Source: Rheinheimera sp. MM224 (GTDB lineage Bacteria; Pseudomonadota; Gammaproteobacteria; Enterobacterales; Alteromonadaceae). From it: 64,000 nucleotides of DNA. The notes under the pieces are model-generated. The model saw only the letters and a program-made list of their open reading frames with translations, made no database searches and had not been told where the DNA came from. Shown here piece after piece: positions 29,064 through 38,300 of this stretch (within the stretch, counting starts at the first letter, position 1; each line of letters begins with the position of its first letter). Location of the stretch: NCBI RefSeq assembly GCF_947090785.1, contig NZ_OX352320.1, positions 4,081,001 to 4,145,000 of the forward strand, in the 5' to 3' direction. The translations under genes were made by a program, and so were the position numbers.

Positions 29064-29822
29064 TTAGTCGGCTTTTTCGTCCGATATAGCTTTATGCAGT
29101 TTCACTACGTTGCGGCCTTTACGCATGCGGATATTGATCATCTCAACAGCTACAGAGAATGCCATAGCGAAATAGATATAACCTTTTGGCACATGCACAT
29201 CAAAACCTTCGATCATTAAGGTCACACCAACCAAAATCAGGAAGGATAAAGCCAGCACTTTAATGGATGGATGTGCGTCGACAAAGTCACCAATAGACTT
29301 AGCAGCAAACATCATCACTACCACAGCAGAAACAATGGCAATGGCCATAATTTCAATTTGATTGACCAGACCCACAGCAGTGATCACTGAATCTAATGAG
29401 AAGACGATATCTAAGATAGCGATTTGGATCAGCACCATAAACAGGTTGTTGGCTACCACTTTAGGACCAGCACTATCTTCTTCCATACCTTCGAGGCTAT
29501 GGTGAATTTCCTGAGTCGACTTGGCCAGCAGGAATAAACCACCACCAATTAAGATCACATCACGGCCTGAAATGTCATTACCCAGCACAGTAAACCAGGT
29601 TTCGGTTAACCCCATCACCCAGGAAATAGAGAATAACAACGCCAGACGGGCAAACATGGCTAAGCCTAAACCCATACGGCGGGCAAAGGCGCGTTGATGC
29701 TCAGGCAAACGCCCCACCAAAATAGATAAGAAGATAATATTGTCTATACCTAAGACGATTTCCAAGGCTGCCAGAGTACCTAAGGCTATCCAGGCTTCCG
29801 GACTCGCGATCCATTCAAACAT
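29064..29822 (-). CDS. TerC-family integral membrane protein
   Basis: This 252-residue protein with about seven membrane helices carries the TerC motifs LEIVLGIDNIIFLSILVGRLP near the N-terminus and IAILDIVFSLDSVITAVGLV near the middle; the paired aspartates likely bind manganese. TerC proteins support metal homeostasis and metalation of exported proteins. It appears monocistronic, with a terminator after it. Confidence 0.88.
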   Translation of the reverse strand: MFEWIASPEAWIALGTLAALEIVLGIDNIIFLSILVGRLPEHQRAFARRMGLGLAMFARLALLFSISWVMGLTETWFTVLGNDISGRDVILIGGGLFLLAKSTQEIHHSLEGMEEDSAGPKVVANNLFMVLIQIAILDIVFSLDSVITAVGLVNQIEIMAIAIVSAVVVMMFAAKSIGDFVDAHPSIKVLALSFLILVGVTLMIEGFDVHVPKGYIYFAMAFSVAVEMINIRMRKGRNVVKLHKAISDEKAD

Positions 29823-29867
29823 ATGAAGTTCCCATGATTTTAATTAACTGCGGCTAGTGTAGCGGCT

Positions 29868-30665
29868 TTATTGGCGAATTTCAGCTGTAACCTTTTGCTT
29901 ATCTGACAACTTGGGCAGTTGTTCCCTATATTCCACTAAAGCATAACGTCGTTTTAACTGCTGAATTTGATCCTGCTGTTCAATCAGAAATTGATTAAAG
30001 CGCAGGATTTGTTCCGGATGCTTTTGGCTGGATAAGTGAAATGCGAGGTTGGTAAAAGGTAAATGCTCAGCCATCACCAGAGCTTTGGCAGATTTCATCT
30101 GAGCTAAATGGTACTGAGCGACATTGTATTCCACATTAGCTGCATCAACCCTGCCCCGCAGCGTCATTCGCAGCGCAGATTCAGCATCAGGTACATCCAG
30201 AATTTTAAACTTATGCTGTTTTTTCAGCTCTATCCACCGGGTTGGTGAAAAACCATGAATATTAGCCAGCACTTTAAAATCCACCATGGCCATTTTCTGC
30301 TTTTCCGGTAGCACCATAGTGCCACCCAAAGTATAAATCACCGGAGCGCTGTAATATTTAACCAGCTTTTGATCTATGTCTAAATGAGGTTGCCAACGCA
30401 GATTATCCGGATAAACAAAGTCCGTCAGTTCAGCCGAATCCTTGTATAAACGCTTGACTGGCAAAGCTTTAAATACAAACTCATCGCCACTCCAGACGCT
30501 GTATAACTGAATCAAATCAACAAAGTAACCACGGGGCTGCGCTGATTTAAAGTCGTAATGTGGATAATAATCCAGCTGCTCTATACCAATCACATAGGGT
30601 TTAGCCTGAACAGTGCCGCAGAAAAAACTCAGGCAGCTCCATAACAATATCAATACAACTCGCAT
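29868..30665 (-). CDS. periplasmic substrate-binding protein (SBP_bac_3-like)
   Basis: A 265-residue protein with a signal peptide (VVLILLWSCLSFFCGTVQA) and a type-2 periplasmic binding fold: YVIGIEQLDYYPHYDF at the start, GYFVDLIQLYSVWSG, then LRMTLRGRVDAANVEY in the second lobe. Such stand-alone binding proteins of Alteromonadales often act as sensors or have unknown ligands; no transporter genes are beside it. The next gene on the same strand is a GAF-HD-GYP protein about 40 bases away, so a signalling link is possible. Confidence 0.7.
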   Translation of the reverse strand: MRVVLILLWSCLSFFCGTVQAKPYVIGIEQLDYYPHYDFKSAQPRGYFVDLIQLYSVWSGDEFVFKALPVKRLYKDSAELTDFVYPDNLRWQPHLDIDQKLVKYYSAPVIYTLGGTMVLPEKQKMAMVDFKVLANIHGFSPTRWIELKKQHKFKILDVPDAESALRMTLRGRVDAANVEYNVAQYHLAQMKSAKALVMAEHLPFTNLAFHLSSQKHPEQILRFNQFLIEQQDQIQQLKRRYALVEYREQLPKLSDKQKVTAEIRQ

Positions 30666-30704
30666 GCGACTCCAACGTCTTCTTTGATACTTTCTAAGCT
30701 TAGG

Positions 30705-32336
30705 CTATTTCGTGCTGTAGCGTTGCTCAGGCGGCAAATAACCAGGGATACGGCTGTGGTCAATTTCATCTAATTGCCCGGGTTTTAAAAATTGTTCTGC
30801 GTACTGCAGATACACTTTCTGATCGATAAAAATATCAAACAGATCCGGGTCTATATGCTGGTTCTGTTTCATTCGGCCCATAATCATCAGGCATTCACTT
30901 AATGGTTTGCCGTCTTTATAAGGCCGGTCTGACGCCGTTAAGGCTTCAAAAATATCGGCTATGGCCATCATACGGGCTGGTATCGACATTTGGTCTCTCG
31001 TCAGACCTTTGGGATAACCAGTACCGTCCATTTTTTCATGATGACCACAAGCAAACTCGGGCACCCTTTGTAAATGTTTAGGGAAAGGCAAAGACTCCAG
31101 CATATCGACGGTAATATTCATATGACGGTTGATGATCTGCCTTTCCTCCGGAGTTAAGGTGCCACGGGCTATACTCAGGTTGTAAATTTCATTATCAGAT
31201 AACAGATTTTGTTCCTGTCCCGCTATGCAAATCTGCAACTGACGACCACAATCAGCGACCTGCTGCTGATCGTCTTTGTCCATAAACTCGCCACCTATAT
31301 TAGCTTTGCGCAAAAAATCGCGCTGCGCGTCCAAAGCAGCCAGTCCTTGTGCCAGTTGCTGTTGCAACAATGCAATTTGTGCCTGATCCTGCTGGTGAGA
31401 CGCAAGATACAAAGGTCCGGCAAGACTTAGTTCGAAATCCCGTTTGGCTATCTCTATTTTGGCGTCGACCAGCTCTATCCTGTCGAAAATGGTCTGTAAT
31501 TTACTAGCCTTATCCATCACATGTTCTGGCGTGGCAATTTTACCGCAGTCATGTAACCAACCCGCCACACTTAACTCATGCCGGTCAGCATCCGTCAGCA
31601 CAAAGTCTGCTAAAGGTCCGCTGTTATGATGATGAGCCGCATTCGCCAGCATCATGGTCAGCTCCGGAACCCGCTTACAGTGTCCGCCAGTGTAAGGGGA
31701 CTTTTCATCTATAGCTTTGGCGATCAGACGGGCTATGCCCTGAAATAACTCTTCCATGTTTTCAATCAACTGCTTATTGGTCAGTGCCACAGCAGCTAAA
31801 GAAGCCAATGAACGCACCAATTCCATTTGCTGAGTTGAAAATGCACTGACTTTGCCATCCACTGTGGCATTAATCAGTTGCAATACACCATTGAGCTCGC
31901 CCTCATGATTTTTCATCGGGATAGTCAGCACCGACTGGGTATGATAACCAGTCCGCTGATCCATACTGCGCGCAGCGCTTAGGTCATATTGCTGACAAGC
32001 ATAAGCATCAGGAATATGGATCATTTCACCTTCAGCGGCAGCAATAGCCACTATAGCGTGTTGATTCACCTGGCCTTCTTTGTAAATGGGGATAGAAGGA
32101 AAAGGGATAGGCACGCCAGAGCTACCGCCCATATACATATTCAGCGAGTTGTTGATCAAGGTCTCAAATTTCAGACTCTTGTCAGCCGTCACTGAATAAA
32201 TAGTGCCACCGTCTGCCTGAGTTAAAGTTTGAGCACTGGTTAAAATACGCTCCAGCAGACGGGTTGTATCCCGCTCTACCGATAACGAAATGCCTATGTC
32301 TATCAAATGTCGTAATACTGAAGGTTCAGTCATCAT
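30705..32336 (-). CDS. GAF plus HD-GYP cyclic-di-GMP phosphodiesterase
   Basis: This 543-residue cytosolic protein has an N-terminal GAF domain (about residues 15-180) and a C-terminal HD-GYP domain. Metal-binding motifs are intact: GWLHDCGKIATPEHVMDKAS, GHHEKMDGTGYPKGL (the GYP signature) and the later ADIFEALTASDRPYKDGK. An inserted helical region of about 120 residues separates the HD and GYP parts. It should hydrolyse c-di-GMP in response to a ligand of the GAF domain. It ends the long minus-strand block that starts at the TPR protein; 15 bases separate it from the cyclase gene. Confidence 0.88.
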   Translation of the reverse strand: MMTEPSVLRHLIDIGISLSVERDTTRLLERILTSAQTLTQADGGTIYSVTADKSLKFETLINNSLNMYMGGSSGVPIPFPSIPIYKEGQVNQHAIVAIAAAEGEMIHIPDAYACQQYDLSAARSMDQRTGYHTQSVLTIPMKNHEGELNGVLQLINATVDGKVSAFSTQQMELVRSLASLAAVALTNKQLIENMEELFQGIARLIAKAIDEKSPYTGGHCKRVPELTMMLANAAHHHNSGPLADFVLTDADRHELSVAGWLHDCGKIATPEHVMDKASKLQTIFDRIELVDAKIEIAKRDFELSLAGPLYLASHQQDQAQIALLQQQLAQGLAALDAQRDFLRKANIGGEFMDKDDQQQVADCGRQLQICIAGQEQNLLSDNEIYNLSIARGTLTPEERQIINRHMNITVDMLESLPFPKHLQRVPEFACGHHEKMDGTGYPKGLTRDQMSIPARMMAIADIFEALTASDRPYKDGKPLSECLMIMGRMKQNQHIDPDLFDIFIDQKVYLQYAEQFLKPGQLDEIDHSRIPGYLPPEQRYSTK

Positions 32337-32351
32337 TTTTCACTGCCATGA

Positions 32352-34559
32352 CTACTTTTCTGCATGAGTATAGACCCCATCCCAATCTGCACCAGTCTGA
32401 TGCGTACGGTAATGAGTCAGTCGTTCGAGATACAAGCTGTATAACTTATCGTTATAGCACTGATACAACGAGGCCCAGAGCTGTTCGGCCTCGTTCCAGT
32501 CTTGCTGCCAATACAATACAAGTGCTTGTTCATGCCGCTGCAAAGCAGCTACAAAGTCTGGGTTAGTTAGTAAGTCGGGATCCACAGGTTCATAAATAAT
32601 GACTGCTTCTGTTTTACCCTTCACTTTGACTTTGTCTATGGTACGAAAAGTCATGTTTTGGCATTGTTGTGCCGTCATCTGGCTCACCAAAAACCGCACG
32701 CCATAATATTTAGTCAGACTTTCCAGTCGGGAGCCTAAATTCACAGCATCACCAAGTACGGTATAAGCACGACGATACTCCGACCCCATATCACCCACAT
32801 TCATTTCGCCCGTATTAATACCAACCCCAATATCGATGGCGGGCAAACCATCTAAAACAAAACTTTTGCTGAGTTCATCGGTGATTTTTAACATAGAAAA
32901 ACCCGCCTTCACCGCCAGCTCTGCATGAGCTTTTACATCCAGCGGCGCATTCCAGAACGCCATTACCATATCGCCCACGTATTTATCTATGGTGCCCTGA
33001 TGCTCAAAAATAGTTTTGGTAATGGGCGAAAAGTAGCGATTTAACAAGGATTTCAGTTCGGTCGCTGTCAGTTTCTCTGACAAGTTGGTAAAACCACGGA
33101 TATCTGAAAATAACACCGACATCTCTTTTCTTTTACCATCCAGACTTACGCTTTCAGGGTGATTCAGCATTTCATCTATATGAGCTGGGGGTACGTACTG
33201 GTCGAAAATTGATTTAATCCGGGCTTTTTGTTGTGAAGCGCCAAAAAAGCCATAGATTAAATTCAGCAAAGTCAGGCCTAAAATCAGTAACAGACTGGAC
33301 GTTAAGGGTAAATCCAGCTTCAAAACTTGCCAGCTGTACAAGTTGCCCCCCAAGGTCAGCAGTAACAGACTGCCTCCTGTTAAAGCCAGGCTGACAGGGC
33401 CTAAAGCAGGAAACAACAAACTCATCAGAACACCCAGTACCACTAAAAACAAAAACACCAGAGCCTCAGCCCAATCCGGATGAGAGTGAATTAACTCCGG
33501 ATAAATTAAGCCTTCAAATACATTGGCGTGCACTTCTACGCCTGGGTATTGCACACCAACAGGAGTCGAACGTAAATCAGCGTGGCCTACCGCAGAAGTG
33601 CCGACAAAAACGACTGCATCTTTTAACAGCGCTTTATCCACTGCCCCATGCACTACATCAACAGCGGAAATATAAGGAAAACTGCGCGCAGGACCTCGAT
33701 AAGGAATAAGCACTCTGCCGTATAAGTCGGTGTTAATGCGGGTATTGCCCACTGTAACACCCACTATGGTATTAATTTGCTGCAATGGCGCAGTTTCTAC
33801 TTCCAGCTGCTGAGCCAATGCATATAAACGGGCAGCCTCCAACGCCAGTGACGGATAAACTTTGTCCTGATAGCGGATGAGCAAAGCAGCCTGGCGGATA
33901 AAACCGTCAGGATCGGGAGATGAATTAATAAAACCTGTTCCAGCACTTTGTTGCTGAAGTACAGCCGTATTGGCGACATAACCGGCAAACTGACTGACAG
34001 AACTTTGACTGGCTTCAGAATCCACAGACACATAGGTTTCAGGCAACTGCCCCACAGCCAGTTGTTCCCGCTGGAATAAAAACCCCAGAACTACGTCTTT
34101 GTTTTCAAGGCTTGAGGCAAACTGATGGTCTGCATCTAACAGTGGTGCTATCTGCTGTAATTCCGCCGTCGTTTCAGCAGATAACCGCTGCTGGCCGGAC
34201 TGCAACACTTGTTGTGCCGGGTTGCGCTCAGGCTCGGAAAAAATCACATCAAAAGCGACCACCGAAGCACCAGCCGCAGTTAATTGCTCCAGCATCTGCG
34301 CCACTATTTGGCGACTCCATGGCCAACGACCCAGTTGCTTCAGACTTTTTTCGTCAATATCAACTATCACTACAGGTAAGTCTTTGACCTCTCTGTACGA
34401 CAGCATCAGTTTTAATCTACTGTCGTACAGCAAACCATCAAGACGCTTTAACACTGACTGTTCTGAATAGACAGCACTCAACTGAGCCAGCACCAGCACT
34501 CCACTAAACAGCAGGCTACAAAACAAAATCCATTGATGGCGTCGCCAATACTTCAGCAC
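32352..34559 (-). CDS. CHASE2-domain class III adenylate/guanylate cyclase
   Basis: A 735-residue membrane protein: N-terminal helix, periplasmic CHASE2 domain (about residues 35-350, with RLDGLLYDSRLKL and GRWPWSRQIVAQML), three membrane helices (about 365-445) and a cytosolic cyclase domain. Metal aspartates are in FSDIRGFTNLSEK and KYVGDMVMAFWNAP, and GINTGEMNVGDMGS is the usual catalytic-core loop. It should make cAMP or cGMP from an extracellular cue. It overlaps the preceding metallo-hydrolase gene by 7 bases. Confidence 0.88.
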   Translation of the reverse strand: MLKYWRRHQWILFCSLLFSGVLVLAQLSAVYSEQSVLKRLDGLLYDSRLKLMLSYREVKDLPVVIVDIDEKSLKQLGRWPWSRQIVAQMLEQLTAAGASVVAFDVIFSEPERNPAQQVLQSGQQRLSAETTAELQQIAPLLDADHQFASSLENKDVVLGFLFQREQLAVGQLPETYVSVDSEASQSSVSQFAGYVANTAVLQQQSAGTGFINSSPDPDGFIRQAALLIRYQDKVYPSLALEAARLYALAQQLEVETAPLQQINTIVGVTVGNTRINTDLYGRVLIPYRGPARSFPYISAVDVVHGAVDKALLKDAVVFVGTSAVGHADLRSTPVGVQYPGVEVHANVFEGLIYPELIHSHPDWAEALVFLFLVVLGVLMSLLFPALGPVSLALTGGSLLLLTLGGNLYSWQVLKLDLPLTSSLLLILGLTLLNLIYGFFGASQQKARIKSIFDQYVPPAHIDEMLNHPESVSLDGKRKEMSVLFSDIRGFTNLSEKLTATELKSLLNRYFSPITKTIFEHQGTIDKYVGDMVMAFWNAPLDVKAHAELAVKAGFSMLKITDELSKSFVLDGLPAIDIGVGINTGEMNVGDMGSEYRRAYTVLGDAVNLGSRLESLTKYYGVRFLVSQMTAQQCQNMTFRTIDKVKVKGKTEAVIIYEPVDPDLLTNPDFVAALQRHEQALVLYWQQDWNEAEQLWASLYQCYNDKLYSLYLERLTHYRTHQTGADWDGVYTHAEK

Positions 34560-35368
34560 CAGATTTCCATTCCTTCCTGCGCCATCACCACTTCAGGGCG
34601 CTGCGCACTAAACTGCTGCGCCAGTTCATCCAATTGCAGATCAGTGCGGACCGGATCATGGCTGAAAATGACCAGCTTTTTCACTTGAGCTTCTTTGGCT
34701 AACACCACCGCCTGACTGACCAGTGAATGACCCCAGCCCAACTTATAGGGCATATCTGCTTCCAGATATTGGCCATCGTGGATCAACAAGTCGACTCCTG
34801 CGACAAACTCTAGCCACCGCGCTCTTGAAGTGAATTCTTGCTGTGGCGGAAACAGCTCATTATCTGTGACATAAGCCAAAGCTTGTCCGTCTGCGGTAAT
34901 ACGATAAGCACTGCCAGAACCCGGATGATTCAACCGGCAACGCTGGATATAAAAATCTCCCAACTGCCACTGATCGTCCGCTATAGGAGTAATACGGATC
35001 ACTGAAGGCAGTTGCTCTGGCGCTACAGGAAAAAACTCGCCTGACATTTGTTTTAAGATTGCGTCATGCTCGGCGTTTAAAGTATGTCCCGGAATAATCC
35101 GGATTTGACGACCCGGCTGATACGCGGGTGCAAAAAAAGGAAAACCCTGAATATGGTCCCAGTGGTTATGGCTAAGCAGTAACACCAGCTCTTCAGTGCC
35201 AGCCATTAATTCCTGCCCCAATAACCTGATCCCAGTGCCCGAATCGAGAATTAATTGCTGACCACTTTGACTAGTCAGCAGCACACAAGGGGTGTTACCG
35301 CCATACCTTTGTGTATCCACTCCCGGTGTTGGAATTGAGCCACGCACGCCATAAAATTTAATCTGCAT
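34553..35368 (-). CDS. MBL-fold metallo-hydrolase
   Basis: A 271-residue beta-lactamase-fold hydrolase with the metal motif LLLSHNHWDHIQGFP (HxHxDH), then the later aspartate and histidine ligands in YVTDNE and IFSHDPVRTD. The start MQIKFYGVRGSIPTPG is typical of a group that sits with cyclases and two-component genes, possibly cyclic-nucleotide phosphodiesterases. The neighbouring cyclase supports that idea, but this is inference. Confidence 0.82.
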   Translation of the reverse strand: MQIKFYGVRGSIPTPGVDTQRYGGNTPCVLLTSQSGQQLILDSGTGIRLLGQELMAGTEELVLLLSHNHWDHIQGFPFFAPAYQPGRQIRIIPGHTLNAEHDAILKQMSGEFFPVAPEQLPSVIRITPIADDQWQLGDFYIQRCRLNHPGSGSAYRITADGQALAYVTDNELFPPQQEFTSRARWLEFVAGVDLLIHDGQYLEADMPYKLGWGHSLVSQAVVLAKEAQVKKLVIFSHDPVRTDLQLDELAQQFSAQRPEVVMAQEGMEIWC

Positions 35369-35377
35369 AAGGACTCA

Positions 35378-38300
35378 CTAAATGGGATTGTTTTCATATT
35401 CATAAAATTGATATTGCCGCAGTGTTGCACTGTAGCCACCAGCATCGTAGTTACTCCAGCCCAAGGTGACTTTGCTGCTGGTCAGTTGCATAAAAAAATT
35501 GCTGGAGAAGGTAAATCCGGTAAATAGGTAAGCCCCTGGCGTCGCAGAGTTCGCTTCAAAAGCAGGATCCCAGCGCCCTACATCAGAACTACTGCCGTCC
35601 AACAACACTCGTCCAACCCAAGCATTCACACCATAAGTGCCCACCATCAGTAATCGGCCTGCCGCATCGGTATGGATAGCTTTAATCTCCAAATCAACAG
35701 GCGTCTGATCGCTGAAGCTGTTGTACAATTTTGGACTACCAGAGTTAAATGAAGTGTCGGTCAAACCATTGCGCTGTACTCGATACAAATAATGCGATTC
35801 ATCTCCTTCATAATTTTTCGACAGGGCAAAAATCAGATTCTGTCCGGCATCAAAATCCAATGCATTCAGGTATTCTGAGTATTGGGTTTGATCATTGGTG
35901 TTATCGACCAGATTGATCACGCTGTAGCCTTGTGCTGCATCTCCAAAAGTATCGGAAGGGCTATTGACAGCATTCATCAGCAGGCCTGTTTCATTAAAAC
36001 GGGCGACATAAAGTCTGGGATCTGCCATTAGTTTGTATTGACCAGCAATGACTATAGAGTCATCCGCCGGATCCAGTTTCATCTGACTGAGTCTTTCTTC
36101 GGTCTGAGCGTTTGTGTCTATTTCAGTAAATAGCGTAAAACCTGCTGCTGATGGACCAAAGTTACCTGCGTCCAAGGAGCCATCGGTATTCAATTGCAAC
36201 AAGGCAATATCAGAATTGTCCTGAGATTGGCTGTATTCAGCCCCTACAATCAGATGACCATCTGCTTTTAGCTGTAAATGCACTGCCGCTGATCCGTTGT
36301 AGCTGCCCAACTGGCTTGGGATTAAATCAACAATACCGCCAGCAAACCCTTGATCGACAAAGCCATCTTGATCCAATCTGGCTACAAAACCGATCTGATC
36401 ATTGTTTGTATTCAGGCCTGAACCTGCCACGTATAACTGATTCGAACCAGCTTCAAGCACTGTATTCACTTCCATCTGTGCCAGTTGATCATCAGCCAGT
36501 AACACCAGGCCATGATTGCCAAAGCTCTGATCCAAAGCGCCACTGGAGGTGAGTCTGCCGACAAAAGCCTGTTGATAGCTGCCATTTACATAAGAATAGC
36601 TGTAGCCATAAAACAGCGTTTTATTCACCTGACTACCAAGTACTAACCTCTGACTACCCAGTAAGCTGTCATCGCTGAAACCCGCATTAAACCAACGCTG
36701 ACCATCTGCTGAAAATGCGCTGTCCGGAGTCAGACTAGTCAACTGATATTTGCCTACCCAGTTAAAACTGACACTACCCGCAGCACCATAATTTGGATTA
36801 CTAAAATGCTGCAACAACCATAAACCTGAACTGTCGCTTTGCAGATCCACAGCTTTTAATTGCCCGTCCACAGCAAGCGGCTGGTTAAGAACAAACTGAC
36901 CCGTCAGATCGTAGCGACTCATCGAAAGCAGATCTTCGCTCGTTTCCGCTGTGCTGGTCAGCACATAAAAACCTGTTGCATCATCGACAGTCACGGAATG
37001 GTAATGCAGCGGAGCACCCGCGTAACCACCCACCTGAGTAAATCCGGCATTGCTACCAAAACCAGGATCCAGACTGCCATCGTATGTCACTTTCAAGAAA
37101 AGTCCATCCGGGCTGTTGGGCGCAGAACTCTCGGTCACACTGCCCACCACATAGAGTTCGTCGTTGTACAAGACCGCGTCATAAGGCATTGAAGCTGCTA
37201 AGGATAAATCATACTGCTGGTATCCAACACAGTTTGGCGTACAGCCAAAAGTGCTGATATCTAAAGCAAAAGAAGATGAAAAACGGGCAATCACTATATG
37301 ACCAGAAGACGATTGGCCAACCCCATAATAATTGTGGTCACTGTCCTGCCGCACCAGTTCAAACTCTTCTATAGTGCTGAAGGTGCTGAGCCAGCCAGCC
37401 TGATAACCAGAGTCAGCAAACTCAAACAGAAAAGCACTGCCATTTTTACTGCCCGATACCACATAATGCCCTAAATGATTCAGGATCAGGTCGGTCGCCT
37501 GAACATCTGCACTATCGCATGGGGTATATTCACAAAGCACATAACCCAGCATGTTGCCGAAATTGCTGTCCAGTGAACCATTTTCACTAAGTTTAACCAG
37601 ATAGAAACCTGAACTGGCGGTTTCAGTATAATTAACCAACAGCACCAGCTCATTGGCACTGGTTAAGACGCCAGCTACAGCCTGTTCTGTCGTATAGATA
37701 GACAATACCTTATTTCTGAAAATACCTTTGTCTGCATAACTCGGATCAACAGAGCCATCTGCATTAAGCCGGACGACAAAAATATCCTGGCCAGAGGAGT
37801 TAGCTACGGTGCCAAGCACCAGACTGCGACCATCACTCAGTGGAATAATTTGCACCGGATCGTTGTATTCGCCACTCAGCATCATTTCCAAAGACAGATT
37901 TGAGCCTCCGGCAAAAGTAGTGTCAACGACAACTTCAGTTTCAAAAGTTTGGGCAGCTGTGACTGTAATGACAACAGTTGCGGTATCTACCAGACTGGGA
38001 TCGCCATTTTCCGTGACTTGAACCACCAGACTGTAAGAAGCCGTGATGCTGGCGTTAAGCGAAGATGAGTTAGCAATCTGAATACTGCCACCCGAAGTGA
38101 TGGCAAAAACCCCGGCTGAGTTACCGGATAAGATTTGATAACTGTAACTGCCCGGATCGGCATCGTATTGAGTCATCGCCAGTACCAGCTGACTATCTAT
38201 ATAATCATCTGAAATAGTCACTGTGGCGTCTTGTAACGACGGCGGATCATTGACCGGACTGATGTTTAACTCCACCTGAGCATCAGAAGTGATTGCTCCT

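Noticed and set aside
36151..36552. 133-residue plus-strand frame opposite the giant lipoprotein
   Set aside because: It is antisense to delta-60 repeat coding sequence; repeats of this kind give long open antisense frames by codon bias.
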